NCBI RefSeq assembly: GCF_034190915.1
Contig: NW_026947547.1
Location: 1,462,001-1,526,000, forward strand
DNA: 64,000 nt
Reading direction: 5' to 3'
DNA from: Cavia porcellus
Taxonomy: Eukaryota > Chordata > Mammalia > Rodentia > Caviidae
Below the pieces are notes generated by a model. It saw only the letters and a list, made by a program, of their open reading frames with translations, searched no databases and had not been told where the DNA came from. Positions 10,305 to 23,894 of this stretch are shown in pieces (the stretch's first letter is position 1; each line of letters opens with the position of its first letter). The translations under genes and the position numbers were made by a program.

Positions 10305-13300
10305 GTTAGCGTTGGGTTATGGTGAGGGTCAGGGTTAGGGTTAGTGTTAGGGTTAGTGTTAGGGGTTAGGGTTAGGGTTAGAGTTAGGGTTGGGTTAAGG
10401 TTAGCCTTAGGGTTAGGGTTAGGTTTAGTGATGGTTCGGGTTGGTTCGGGTAGGCTTAAGGTTAGGGTTACGGTTATATTTAGGTTTAGGTTAGGGTTAG
10501 GGTTAGGTTGAGGGTTAGGTTTAGATTTAGGTTTAGGGTTAGAGTTTGGGTTAGGGTAGGAATAGAGTTAAGGTTGGGTTGGCTTAGGGATAGGGTTAAG
10601 TTTATGGTTAGCAATAGGTTAGGTGTTAGGGTTAGTGTTAGGGTTTGGGTTACGGTTAGGTATAGGGTTGGGTTAGGTTTAGGCTTAGTGTTAGGCTTAG
10701 CATAAGGGATAGGTTTAGGTTTAGGGTTAGAGTTAGGGTGAGGGTTTAGGGTTGGGGTTAGGGTTAGGGTTTGTGCTAGGGTTAGGGTTAGGTGTTAGGT
10801 TTAGAGTTAGGGTTAGGGTTGGGTTAGGGTTAGGCTTAAGTTTAGGGTTAGGTTTAGTGTTGGTTAGGGTTCGTTAGGGATAGGGTTAGGGTTAGGGTTA
10901 CGGTTAGGTTTAGATTAGGGTTCGGGTTAGGCTTAGGTTTAGGGTTATGGTTGGGATTAGAGTTAAGGTTGGTTTGGGTTAGGGTTAGGGTTAGGGTTAG
11001 GGTTATGTTTTGGGAAAGGGTTGGGTTAGGGTTAGTATTAGGGTTCGGGTTGGGTTAGTGTTAGGGTTGGGTTAGGGTTAGGGTTAGGGTTAGGGTTAGT
11101 GTTATTGGGTCATGGTTAGGCTTATAGTTAGGTTTATGTTTGGGTTTGGGTTAGGGTTAGGGTTAGGGTTAGGGTTAGGGTTAGGGTTAGGGTTATGTTT
11201 TGGGTTAGGGTTGGGTTAGGGTTAGTATTAGGTTTCGGGTTCGGTTACTGTTAGGGTTATGGCTAGGGTTAGGGTTACGTTTGGGTTAGGTTTTGGGTTA
11301 GGTTATGCTTAGGGTTAGGGTTAAGGTTAGGGGTAGGGTTAGATTTAGTGTTAGGGTTAGGGTTTCATTAGTGTTAGTGTAATGGTTCGGGTTCTGGTTA
11401 GGCTTGGGGTTGCGGTTAGGGTTGTGGTTGTGGTTGGCGATAGGTTTACGGCAAGGTTTAGGGATAGGGTTAGGGTTAGGGTACAGTTTAGATTTGGTTA
11501 GGGTTGGTTAGGGTTAGTGTTAGGCTTAGGATTATGGGTAGGGTATGGTTAGTGTTAGGTTTAGGGTTAGGGTGGGGTTAGGGTTAGTGTTAGGGTTATA
11601 GTTAGGGTTAGGTTTAGGGTTAGATTTAGGTTTAGGGTTAGGGTTGGGTTTCAGGTTAGGGTTAGGCTTTTCGTTAGATTTAAGTTTAGGGTTAATTTAG
11701 TGCTTGTTTCGGTTGGTTAGGGTTATGGTTAGGCTTAGGCTTAGGCTTAGGTTTAGAGTTAGGGTTACATTTAGAGTTAGGTTTAGTGTCAGGGTTGTGT
11801 TACGGTTAGGGTTAGGGTTAGGGTTAGGGTTGGGTTAGTGTTATGGTTAGGGATAGGTTTAGGGTTGGGTTAGTGTTATGGTTAGGGATAGGTTTAGGGT
11901 TGGGTTAGGGTAGGGTTTGCTATTGTGTTTCGGTTTGGGGTTGGCGTTGGGGTTTGGGTTAGGGTTATTGCTAGGCTTTGGGTTAGGGTTAGGTTTGGTT
12001 AGGGTAGGTTAGTCTTAGTGCTACGGTTAGTGTTAGCATTAGGCTTAGGGTTAGGGTAAGGCTTAGGGTTAGGGTTATGGTTTGGGTTATTGTTAGGGTT
12101 AGGGTGGGGTTAGGGTAAGTGTTAGGGTTAGGGTTAGGGTTCGAGTTAGGGTTAGGATTAGGGGTTAGTGTTAGGGTTAGGGTTAGGGTTAGGTTTAGGG
12201 TTGGGTTAGGGTTATGTTAGGGTCAGGGTTAGCGTTAGGCTTAGAGCTAGGGTTAGGATTAGAGATAGGATTAGGTTTAGTGTTAGTGTTAGGGTTAGGG
12301 TTGGGTTAGGTTTTCTTGTTTGGGTTAGGGTTAGGGTTAGGCTTTGGGTTAGGGTCAGGGTTAGGGTTAGGGTTAGCGTTGGGTTAGGGTAAGGGTCAGG
12401 GTTAGGGTTAGTGTTAGGGTCAGGGTTAGTGGTTAGGGTTAAGGTTAGGGTTAGTGTTGGGTTAGGGTTAGCCTTAGGGTTAGGGTTAGGTTTAGTGATG
12501 GTTAGGGCTGGTTAGGGGTAGGCTTAAGGTTAGGGTTACAGTTACATTTAGGATTTAGGTTAGGGTTAGGTTTAGGTTGAGGTTTAGGTTTAGGTTTAGG
12601 GTTAGAGTTTGGGTTAGGGCAGGAATAGAGTTAAGGTTGGGTTGTTTTAGGGATAGGGTTAAATTTATGGTTAGCATTAGGTTTAGGTGTTAGGGTTAGT
12701 GTTAGGGTTTGGGTTAGGGTTAGGTATAGGGTTGGGTTAGGTTTAGGGTTAGGGTTAGGCTTAGGCTTAGGCTTACGTTTAGAGTTAGGGTTACATTTAG
12801 AGTTAAGTTTAGTGTCAGGGTTGTGTTACGGTTAGGGTTAGGGTTAGGGTTAGGTTTAGGCCTATGGTAGGGTAAGGGTAGCGTTAGGGTTAGGGTACTC
12901 TTATCGTTAGGGTTATGGTTATGGTTAGGGTTAGGGTTCGTGTTGGGTTAGGTTTAGGGTTAGGGTTAGGGTTGGGATAGGGTTGCTGTTGGGGTTGTGG
13001 TTCTGGTTGGGGTTGGGGTTGGGTTTGTGTTTAAGGTTAGGGTTAGGTTTAGGCTTAGGTTTAGTGTAGGGTTACGGTTAGGGATAGGGTTAGGTTTGGG
13101 TTAGTGTTAGGGTTAGGGATAGGTTTAGGGTTGGGTTAGGGTAGGGTTTTTGGTTGTGTTTCGGTTTGGGGTTGGCGTTGGGGTTTGGGTTAGGGTAAGT
13201 GCTAGGGTTAGGTTATGGTTAGGGTTAGATTTGGTTAGGGTTGGTTAGGCTTAGTTTTAGGGTTAGGGTTAGCATTAGGATTAGGGTTAGGGTAAGGCTT

Positions 13301-13584
13301 AGGGTTAGGTTTACGGTTTGGGTTAGTGTTAGGGTTAGGGTTAGTTTAGGGTAAGTGTTAGGGTTAGGGTTAGGGTTCGAGTTAGGGTTAGGTTTAGGGG
13401 TTAGGGTTAGGTTTGGTCTAGGGTTAGGGTTAGGGTCAGGTTTAGCGTTAAGCTTAGAGCTAGGGTTAGGACTAGAGATAGGATTAGGTTTAGTGTTAGT
13501 GTTAGGGTTAGGGTTGGGTTAGGATTTATTGTTTTGGTTAGGGTTAGCGTTAGGCTTTGGGTTAGGGTCAGGGTTAGGGTTAGG
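10305..13584 (+). repeat. HOR unit 3, internally deleted (3,280 bp)
   Basis: This unit starts and ends in the normal phase but lacks about 1.87 kb. At 10,971-11,006 the sequence passes directly from the part matching about 5,815 in unit 2 to the part matching about 7,680. Both parents contain TTTGGGTTAGGGTTAGGG at the join, so recombination between short direct repeats is the simple explanation. The missing length is a multiple of 6, so hexamer phase is kept. A T-to-A change near 11,380 puts a TAA into the VR/GL open frame that is intact in most other units. Confidence 0.9.
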
Positions 13585-16500
13585 GTTAGCGTTGGGTTAT
13601 GGTGAGGGTCAGGGTTAGGGTTAGTGTTAGGGTTAGTGTTAGGGGTTAGGGTTAGGGTTAGAGTTAGGGTTGGGTTAAGGTTAGCCTTAGGGTTAGGGTT
13701 AGGTTTAGTGATGGTTCGGGTTGGTTCGGGTAGGCTTAAGGTTAGGGTTACGGTTATATTTAGGTTTAGGTTAGGGTTAGGGTTAGGTTGAGGGTTAGGT
13801 TTAGATTTAGGTTTAGGGTTAGAGTTTGGGTTAGGGTAGGAATAGAGTTAAGGTTGGGTTGGCTTAGGGATAGGGTTAAGTTTATGGTTAGCAATAGGTT
13901 AGGTGTTAGGGTTAGTGTTAGGGTTTGGGTTAGGGTTAGGTATAGGGTTGGGTTAGGTTTAGGCTTAGTGTTAGGCTTAGCATAAGGGTTAGGTTTAGGT
14001 TTAGGGTTAGAGTTAGGGTGAGGGTTTAGGGTTGGGGTTAGGGTTAGGGTTTGTGCTAGGGTTAGGGTTAGGTGTTAGGTTTAGAGTTAGGGTTAGGGTT
14101 AGGTTAGGGTTAGGCTTATGTTTAGGGTTAGGTTTAGTGTTGGTTAGGGTTCGTTAGGGATAGGGTTAGGATTAGGTTTACGGTTAGGTTTAGATTAGGG
14201 TTCGGGTTAGGCTTAGGTTTAGGGTTATGGTTGGGATTAGAGTTAAGGTTGGTTTGGGTTAGGGTTAGGGTTAGGTTAATGGTCATCATTAGGGTGAGGT
14301 GTTAGGGTTAGGGTTAGTGATTGGGTTACGGTTAGGTATAGGGTTGGGTTCGGTTTCGAGTTAGGGTTAGGTTTACGGTTGGGTTAGGTTTAGAATTAAG
14401 GTTGGGTTAGGGTTAGGGTTAGGGTTAGCGTTAAGGTTAGGGTTAACGTTTGGTTTAGGGTTAGATTAGGGTTAGGCTTAGAGTTAGGGTTAGGGTTACG
14501 CTTAATGTTGGATTAGGTGTAAGTTTAGAGTTAGTGTTACGGTTATGGTTAGGGTTAGTTCATGGTTAGGGTTAGAGTTGGGGTTAGGCTTCGGGTGGGG
14601 GTAAGGGTTAGGGTTAGGGTTAGGGCTAGGGTTAGGGTTAGGCTTAGGGTTTGAGGGTTAGGGTTAGTGTTGGAGGTTTAGGGTAAAATTTAGGGTTAGG
14701 GCTCAGGTTAGGTGTAGCGTTCGGTTTAGGGTTAGGCTTAGGTTAGGTTTAGGTTTAGGGTTAGGGCTAGGGTTAGGATTAGTGTTGGGTTAGAGTTAGG
14801 GTTAGGGTTAGCCTTGGGGTTAGTGTTAGGGTGAGGGTGAGGGTTAGGTTAGTGTTAGGATTGGGTTAGAGTTAGGGTGAGAATTAGGGTTAGGGTTAGG
14901 GTGAGAATCAGGTTAAGGTTCAGGGTTAGGGCTAGTGTTAGAGTTAGGGTTAGGGTAGGTTTAGGGTTAGGGTTGTGTTAGTGTTAGGGATAGGATTAGT
15001 GTTAGGGTTTGGTTAGGGTTAGGGTTATGGTTAGGCTTAGCGTAAGGGTTAGGGTTAGGGTTTAGGGTTGGGTTAGGGTTAGGCTTAGGTTTATGGTTAT
15101 GTTTAATTTTGGTTACGGTTCATTAGGGATAGGGTTAGGTTTAGGGTTACGGTTAGGTTTAGATTAGGTTTCAGGTTAGGCTTAGGGTTAGGGTTAGGGT
15201 TGGGATTAGAGTTAAGGTTGGTTTGGGTTAAGGTTAGGGTTAGGTTTATGGTCAGCATTAGGTTTAGGTGTTAGGGTTAGGGTTAGTGTTTGGGTTAGGG
15301 TTAGGTGTAGGGTTGGGTTCGGTTTTGGGTTAGAGTTAGGTTTAGGGTTGGGTTAGGTTTAGAATTAGGGTTGCGTTAGGGTTATGTTAGGGTTAGGGTT
15401 AGGGTTAGCGTTAAGGTTAGGTTTAGCGTTTGGGTTAGGGTTAGATTAGGGTTAGGCTTAGAGTTAGGGTTAGGGTCACGTTTAGTGTTCGGTTAGGTGT
15501 TGGCTTAGAGTTAGTGTTAGGGTTAGGGTTAGATTAAGGTTAGGGTTAGAGTTGGGGTTAGGCTTGAGTGGGTGTAAGGGTTAGGGTTAGGGTTAGGGCT
15601 AGGGTTAGGGTTTGAGGGTTAGGGTTAGTGTTGGAGGGTTAGGGTAAAATTTAGGGTTAGGGCTTGGGTTAGGTGTAGCGTTGGTTTAGGTTTAGCGTTA
15701 GGTTAGGTTTAGGTTTATGGTTAGGGCTAGGGTTAGGATTAGTGTTGGGTTAGAGTTAGGGTTAGGGTTAGGTTTATGGTTAGGATTAGGGTTAGGGGTT
15801 ATGCTTATGGATAGGGTTAAGGTTAGTTTTGGATTAGTGTTAGGGTTCCCCTTGGGGTTAGCGTTAGGGTGAGGGTGAGGGTTAGGTTAGGGTTAGAATT
15901 GGTTTAGAGTTAGGGTGTGGATTAGGGTTAGGGTTAGGGTGATGATCAGGGTCAGAGTCAGGGTTAGGGCTAGTGTTCGATTTAGGGTTAGGGTTAGGTT
16001 TAGGGTTAGGTTTGTTTTAGAGTTAGGGATAGGGTTAGTGTTAGGGTTGGGTTAGGGTTACGGTTAGGGTTAGGGTTAGTGTTATTGGGTTATGGTTAGG
16101 GTTATGGTTAGGTTTATGTTTGGGTTTGGGTTAGGGTTAGGGTTAGGGTTAGGGTTATGTTTTGGGAAAGGGTTGGGTTAGGGTTAGTATTAGGGTTCGG
16201 GTTGGGTTAGTGTTAGGGTTGGGTTAGGGTTAGGGTTAGGGTTAGGGTTAGTGTTATTGGGTCATGGTTAGGCTTATAGTTAGGTTTATGTTTGGGTTTG
16301 GGTTAGGGTTAGGGTTAGGGTTAGGGTTAGGGTTAGGGTTAGGGTTATGTTTTGGGTTAGGGTTGGGTTAGGGTTAGTATTAAGGTTCGGGTTCGGTTAC
16401 TGTTAGGGTTATGGCTAGGGTTAGGGTTACGTTTGGGTTAGGTTTTGGGTTAGGTTATGCTTAGGGTTAGGGTTAAGGTTAGGGGTAGGGTTAGATTTAG

Positions 16501-18742
16501 TGTTAGGGTTAGGGTTTCATTAGTGTTAGTGTTATGGTTCGGGTTCTGGTTAGGCTTGGGGTTGCGGTTAGGGTTGTGGTTGTGGTTGGCGATAGGTTTA
16601 CGGCAAGGTTTAGGGATAGGGTTAGGGTTAGGGTACAGTTTAGATTTGGTTAGGGTTGGTTAGGGTTAGTGTTAGGCTTAGGATTATGGGTAGGGTAGGG
16701 TTAGTGTTAGGTTTAGGGTTAGGGTGGGGTTAGGGTTAGTGTTAGGGTTATAGTTAGGGTTAGGTTTAGGGTTAGATTTAGGTTTAGGGTTAGTGTTGGG
16801 TTTCAGGTTAGGGTTAGGCTTTTCGTTAGATTTAAGTTTAGGGTTAATTTAGTGCTTGTTTCGGTTGGTTAGGGTTATGGTTAGGCTTAGGCTTAGGCTT
16901 AGGTTTAGAGTTAGGGTTACATTTAGAGTTAGGTTTAGTGTCAGGGTTGTGTTACGGTTAGGGTTAGGGTTAGGGTTATGGTTAGGGTTGGGTTAGTGTT
17001 ATGGTTAGGGATAGGTTTAGGGTTGGGTTAGTGTTATGGTTAGGGATAGGTTTAGGGTTGGGTTAGGGTAGGGTTTGCTGTTGTGTTTCGGTTTGGGGTT
17101 GGCGTTGGGGTTTGGGTTAGGGTTAGTGCTAGGCTTTGGGTTAGGGTTAGGTTTGGTTAGGGTAGGTTAGTCTTAGTGCTACGGTTAGTGTTAGCATTAG
17201 GCTTAGGGTTAGGGTAAGGCTTAGGGTTAGGGTTATGGTTTGGGTTATTGTTAGGGTTAGGGTGGGGTTAGGGTAAGTGTTAGGGTTAGGGTTAGGGTTC
17301 GAGTTAGGGTTAGGATTAGGGGTTAGTGTTAGGGTTAGGGTTAGGGTTAGGGTTAGGGTTGGGTTAGGGTTATGTTAGGGTCAGGGTTAGCGTTAGGCTT
17401 AGAGCTAGGGTTAGGATTAGAGATAGGATTAGGTTTAGTGTTAGTGTTAGGGTTAGGGTTGGGTTAGGTTTTCTTGTTTGGGTTAGGGTTAGGGTTAGGC
17501 TTTGGGTTAGGGTCAGGGTTAGGGTTAGGGTTAGCGTTGGGTTAGGGTAAGGGTCAGGGTTAGGGTTAGTGTTAGGGTCAGGGTTAGTGGTTAGGGTTAA
17601 GGTTAGGGTTAGTGTTGGGTTAGGGTTAGCCTTAGGGTTAGGGTTAGGTTTAGTGATGGTTAGGGCTGGTTAGGGGTAGGCTTAAGGTTAGGGTTACAGT
17701 TACATTTAGGATTTAGGTTAGGGTTAGGTTTAGGTTGAGGTTTAGGTTTAGGTTTAGGGTTAGAGTTTGGGTTAGGGCAGGAATAGAGTTAAGGTTGGGT
17801 TGTTTTAGGGATAGGGTTAAATTTATGGTTAGCATTAGGTTTAGGTGTTAGGGTTAGTGTTAGGGTTTGGGTTAGGGTTAGGTATAGGGTTGGGTTAGGT
17901 TTAGGGTTAGGGTTAGGCTTAGGCTTAGGCTTACGTTTAGAGTTAGGGTTACATTTAGAGTTAAGTTTAGTGTCAGGGTTGTGTTACGGTTAGGGTTAGG
18001 GTTAGGGTTAGGTTTAGGCCTATGGTAGGGTAAGGGTAGCGTTAGGGTTAGGGTACTCTTATCGTTAGGGTTATGGTTATGGTTAGGGTTAGGGTTCGTG
18101 TTGGGTTAGGTTTAGGGTTAGGGTTAGGGTTGGGATAGGGTTGCTGTTGGGGTTGTGGTTCTGGTTGGGGTTGGGGTTGGGTTTGTGTTTAAGGTTAGGG
18201 TTAGGTTTAGGCTTAGGTTTAGTGTAGGGTTACGGTTAGGGATAGGGTTAGGTTTGGGTTAGTGTTAGGGTTAGGGATAGGTTTAGGGTTGGGTTAGGGT
18301 AGGGTTTTTGGTTGTGTTTCGGTTTGGGGTTGGCGTTGGGGTTTGGGTTAGGGTAAGTGCTAGGGTTAGGTTATGGTTAGGGTTAGATTTGGTTAGGGTT
18401 GGTTAGGCTTAGTTTTAGGGTTAGGGTTAGCATTAGGATTAGGGTTAGGGTAAGGCTTAGGGTTAGGTTTACGGTTTGGGTTAGTGTTAGGGTTAGGGTT
18501 AGTTTAGGGTAAGTGTTAGGGTTAGGGTTAGGGTTCGAGTTAGGGTTAGGTTTAGGGGTTAGGGTTAGGTTTGGTCTAGGGTTAGGGTTAGGGTCAGGTT
18601 TAGCGTTAAGCTTAGAGCTAGGGTTAGGACTAGAGATAGGATTAGGTTTAGTGTTAGTGTTAGGGTTAGGGTTGGGTTAGGATTTATTGTTTTGGTTAGG
18701 GTTAGCGTTAGGCTTTGGGTTAGGGTCAGGGTTAGGGTTAGG
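13585..18742 (+). repeat. HOR unit 4 (5,158 bp)
   Basis: Full-length unit. Its first third carries CATAAGGGTTAGG near 13,981, GGCTTATGTTT near 14,112 and a C in AGTTCATGG near 14,569. All three recur only in unit 8. Its later part carries TTAGTGTTGGGTTTCAGG near 16,790 and GGTTATGGTTAGGGTTGGG near 16,975, which recur in unit 6. The unit therefore looks mosaic. Confidence 0.9.
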
Positions 18743-21700
18743 GTTAGCGTTGGGTTATGGTGAGGGTCAGGGTTAGGGTTAGTGTTAGGGTTAGTGTTAG
18801 GGGTTAGGGTTAGGGTTAGAGTTAGGGTTGGGTTAAGGTTAGCCTTAGGGTTAGGGTTAGGTTTAGTGATGGTTCGGGTTGGTTCGGGTAGGCTTAAGGT
18901 TAGGGTTACGGTTATATTTAGGTTTAGGTTAGGGTTAGGGTTAGGTTGAGGGTTAGGTTTAGATTTAGGTTTAGGGTTAGAGTTTGGGTTAGGGTAGGAA
19001 TAGAGTTAAGGTTGGGTTGGCTTAGGGATAGGGTTAAGTTTATGGTTAGCAATAGGTTAGGTGTTAGGGTTAGTGTTAGGGTTTGGGTTAGGGTTAGGTA
19101 TAGGGTTGGGTTAGGTTTAGGCTTAGTGTTAGGCTTAGCATAAGGGATAGGTTTAGGTTTAGGGTTAGAGTTAGGGTGAGGGTTTAGGGTTGGGGTTAGG
19201 GTTAGGGTTTGTGCTAGGGTTAGGGTTAGGTGTTAGGTTTAGAGTTAGGGTTAGGGTTGGGTTAGGGTTAGGCTTAAATTTAGGGTTAGGTTTAGTGTTG
19301 GTTAGGGTTCGTTAGGGATAGGGTTAGGGTTAGGGTTACGGTTAGGTTTAGATTAGGGTTCGGGTTAGGCTTAGGTTTAGGGTTATGGTTGGGATTAGAG
19401 TTAAGGTTGGTTTGGGTTAGGGTTAGGGTTAGGTTAATGGTCATCATTAGTGTGAGGTGTTAGGGTTAGGGTTAGTGATTGGGTTACGGTTAGGTATAGG
19501 GTTGGGTTCGGTTTCGAGTTAGGGTTAGGTTTACGGTTGGGTTAGGTTTAGAATTAAGGTTGGGTTAGGGTTAGGGTTAGGGTTAGCGTTAAGGTTAGGG
19601 TTAACGTTTGGTTTAGGGTTAGATTAGGGTTAGGCTTAGAGTTAGGGTTAGGGTTACGTTTAATGTTGGATTAGGTGTAAGTTTAGAGTTAGTGTTACGG
19701 TTATGGTTAGGGTTAGTTTATGGTTAGGGTTAGAGTTGGGGTTAGGCTTCGGGTGGGGGTAAGGGTTAGGGTTAGGGTTAGGGCTAGGGTTAGGGTTAGG
19801 CTTAGGGTTTGAGGGTTAGGGTTAGTGTTGGAGGTTTAGGGTAAAATTTAGGGTTAGGGCTCAGGTTAGGTGTAGCGTTCGGTTTAGGGTTAGGCTTAGG
19901 TTAGGTTTAGGTTTAGGGTTAGGGCTAGGGTTAGGATTAGTGTTGGGTTAGAGTTAGGGTTAGGGTTAGCCTTGGGGTTAGTGTTAGGGTGAGGGTGAGG
20001 GTTAGGTTAGTGTTAGGATTGGGTTAGAGTTAGGGTGAGAATTAGGGTTAGGGTTAGGGTGAGAATCAGGTTAAGGTTCAGGGTTAGGGCTAGCGTTAGA
20101 GTTAGGGTTAGGGTAGGTTTAGGGTTAGGGTTGTGTTAGTGTTAGGGATAGGATTAGTGTTAGGGTTTGGTTAGGGTTAGGGTTATGGTTAGGCTTAGCG
20201 TAAGGGTTAGGGTTAGGGTTTAGGGTTGGGTTAGGGTTAGGCTTAGGTTTATGGTTATGTTTAATTTTGGTTACGGTTCATTAGGGATAGGGTTAGGTTT
20301 AGGGTTACGGTTAGGTTTAGATTAGGTTTCAGGTTAGGCTTAGGGTTAGGGTTAGGGTTGGGATTAGAGTTAAGGTTGGTTTGGGTTAAGGTTAGGGTTA
20401 GGTTTATGGTCAGCATTAGGTTTAGGTGTTAGGGTTAGGGTTAGTGTTTGGGTTAGGGTTAGGTGTAGGGTTGGGTTCGGTTTTGGGTTAGAGTTAGGTT
20501 TAGGGTTGGGTTAGGTTTAGAATTAGGGTTGCGTTAGGGTTATGTTAGGGTTAGGGTTAGGGTTAGCGTTAAGGTTAGGTTTAGCGTTTGGGTTAGGGTT
20601 AGATTAGGGTTAGGCTTAGAGTTAGGGTTAGGGTCACGTTTAGTGTTCGGTTAGGTGTTGGCTTAGAGTTAGTGTTAGGGTTAGGGTTAGATTAAGGTTA
20701 GGGTTAGAGTTGGGGTTAGGCTTGAGTGGGTGTAAGGGTTAGGGTTAGGGTTAGGGCTAGGGTTAGGGTTTGAGGGTTAGGGTTAGTGTTGGAGGGTTAG
20801 GGTAAAATTTAGGGTTAGGGCTTGGGTTAGGTGTAGCGTTGGTTTAGGTTTAGCGTTAGGTTAGGTTTAGGTTTATGGTTAGGGCTAGGGTTAGGATTAG
20901 TGTTGGGTTAGAGTTAGGGTTAGGGTTAGGTTTATGGTTAGGATTAGGGTTAGGGGTTATGCTTATGGATAGGGTTAAGGTTAGTTTTGGATTAGTGTTA
21001 GGGTTCCCCTTGGGGTTAGCGTTAGGGTGAGGGTGAGGGTTAGGTTAGGGTTAGAATTGGTTTAGAGTTAGGGTGTGGATTAGGGTTAGGGTTAGGGTGA
21101 TGATCAGGGTCAGAGTCAGGGTTAGGGCTAGTGTTCGATTTAGGGTTAGGGTTAGGTTTAGGGTTAGGTTTGTTTTAGAGTTAGGGATAGGGTTAGTGTT
21201 AGGGTTGGGTTAGGGTTACGGTTAGGGTTAGGGTTAGTGTTATTGGGTTATGGTTAGGGTTATGGTTAGGTTTATGTTTGGGTTTGGGTTAGGGTTAGGG
21301 TTAGGGTTAGGGTTATGTTTTGGGAAAGGGTTGGGTTAGGGTTAGTATTAGGGTTCGGGTTGGGTTAGTGTTAGGGTTGGGTTAGGGTTAGGGTTAGGGT
21401 TAGGGTTAGTGTTATTGGGTCATGGTTAGGCTTATAGTTAGGTTTATGTTTGGGTTTGGGTTAGGGTTAGGGTTAGGGTTAGGGTTAGGGTTAGGGTTAG
21501 GGTTATGTTTTGGGTTAGGGTTGGGTTAGGGTTAGTATTAGGTTTCGGGTTCGGTTACTGTTAGGGTTATGGCTAGGGTTAGGGTTACGTTTGGGTTAGG
21601 TTTTGGGTTAGGTTATGCTTAGGGTTAGGGTTAAGGTTAGGGGTAGGGTTAGATTTAGTGTTAGGGTTAGGGTTTCATTAGTGTTAGTGTTATGGTTCGG

Positions 21701-23894
21701 GTTCTGGTTAGGCTTGGGGTTGCGGTTAGGGTTGTGGTTGTGGTTGGCGATAGGTTTACGGCAAGGTTTAGGGATAGGGTTAGGGTTAGGGTACAGTTTA
21801 GATTTGGTTAGGGTTGGTTAGGGTTAGTGTTAGGCTTAGGATTATGGGTAGGGTAGGGTTAGTGTTAGGTTTAGGGTTAGGGTGGGGTTAGGGTTAGTGT
21901 TAGGGTTATAGTTAGGGTTAGGTTTAGGGTTAGATTTAGGTTTAGGGTTAGGGTTGGGTTTCAGGTTAGGGTTAGGCTTTTCGTTAGATTTAAGTTTAGG
22001 GTTAATTTAGTGCTTGTTTCGGTTGGTTAGGGTTATGGTTAGGCTTAGGCTTAGGCTTAGGTTTAGAGTTAGGGTTACATTTAGAGTTAGGTTTAGTGTC
22101 AGGGTTGTGTTACGGTTAGGGTTAGGGTTAGGGTTAGGGTTAGGGTTGGGTTAGTGTTATGGTTAGGGATAGGTTTAGGGTTGGGTTAGTGTTATGGTTA
22201 GGGATAGGTTTAGGGTTGGGTTAGGGTAGGGTTTGCTGTTGTGTTTCGGTTTGGGGTTGGCGTTGGGGTTTGGGTTAGGGTTAGTGCTAGGCTTTGGGTT
22301 AGGGTTAGGTTTGGTTAGGGTAGGTTAGTCTTAGTGCTACGGTTAGTGTTAGCATTAGGCTTAGGGTTAGGGTAAGGCTTAGGGTTAGGGTTATGGTTTG
22401 GGTTATTGTTAGGCTTAGGGTGGGGTTAGGGTAAGTGTTAGGGTTAGGGTTAGGGTTCGAGTTAGGGTTAGGATTAGGGGTTAGTGTTAGGGTTAGGGTT
22501 AGGGTTAGGGTTGGGTTAGGGTTATGTTAGGGTCAGGGTTAGCGTTAGGCTTAGAGCTAGGGTTAGGATTAGAGATAGGATTAGGTTTAGTGTTAGTGTT
22601 AGGGTTAGGGTTGGGTTAGGTTTTCTTGTTTGGGTTAGGGTTAGGGTTAGGCTTTGGGTTAGGGTCAGGGTTAGGGTTAGGGTTAGCGTTGGGTTAGGGT
22701 AAGGGTCAGGGTTAGGGTTAGTGTTAGGGTCAGGGTTAGTGGTTAGGGTTAAGGTTAGGGTTAGTGTTGGGTTAGGGTTAGCCTTAGGGTTAGGGTTAGG
22801 TTTAGTGATGGTTAGGGCTGGTTAGGGGTAGGCTTAAGGTTAGGGTTACAGTTACATTTAGGATTTAGGTTAGGGTTAGGTTTAGGTTGAGGTTTAGGTT
22901 TAGGTTTAGGGTTAGAGTTTGGGTTAGGGCAGGAATAGAGTTAAGGTTGGGTTGTTTTAGGGATAGGGTTAAATTTATGGTTAGCATTAGGTTTAGGTGT
23001 TAGGGTTAGTGTTAGGGTTTGGGTTAGGGTTAGGTATAGGGTTGGGTTAGGTTTAGGGTTAGGGTTAGGCTTAGGCTTAGGCTTACGTTTAGAGTTAGGG
23101 TTACATTTAGAGTTAAGTTTAGTGTCAGGGTTGTGTTACGGTTAGGGTTAGGGTTAGGGTTAGGTTTAGGCCTATGGTAGGGTAAGGGTAGCGTTAGGGT
23201 TAGGGTACTCTTATCGTTAGGGTTATGGTTATGGTTAGGGTTAGGGTTCGTGTTGGGTTAGGTTTAGGGTTAGGGTTAGGGTTGGGATAGGGTTGCTGTT
23301 GGGGTTGTGGTTCTGGTTGGGGTTGGGGTTGGGTTTGTGTTTAAGGTTAGGGTTAGGTTTAGGCTTAGGTTTAGTGTAGGGTTACGGTTAGGGATAGGGT
23401 TAGGTTTGGGTTAGTGTTAGGGTTAGGGATAGGTTTAGGGTTGGGTTAGGGTAGGGTTTTTGGTTGTGTTTCGGTTTGGGGTTGGCGTTGGGGTTTGGGT
23501 TAGGGTAAGTGCTAGGGTTAGGTTATGGTTAGGGTTAGATTTGGTTAGGGTTGGTTAGGCTTAGTTTTAGGGTTAGGGTTAGCATTAGGATTAGGGTTAG
23601 GGTAAGGCTTAGGGTTAGGTTTACGGTTTGGGTTAGTGTTAGGGTTAGGGTTAGTTTAGGGTAAGTGTTAGGGTTAGGGTTAGGGTTCGAGTTAGGGTTA
23701 GGTTTAGGGGTTAGGGTTAGGTTTGGTCTAGGGTTAGGGTTAGGGTCAGGTTTAGCGTTAAGCTTAGAGCTAGGGTTAGGACTAGAGATAGGATTAGGTT
23801 TAGTGTTAGTGTTAGGGTTAGGGTTGGGTTAGGATTTATTGTTTTGGTTAGGGTTAGCGTTAGGCTTTGGGTTAGGGTCAGGGTTAGGGTTAGG
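18743..23894 (+). repeat. HOR unit 5 (5,152 bp)
   Basis: Full-length unit. Diagnostic variants GGCTTAAATTTAGGG near 19,270 and CATCATTAGTGTGAGG near 19,442 are shared with unit 7, two units away. A private change is TTAGGCTTAGGGTGGGG near 22,410. Confidence 0.9.
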
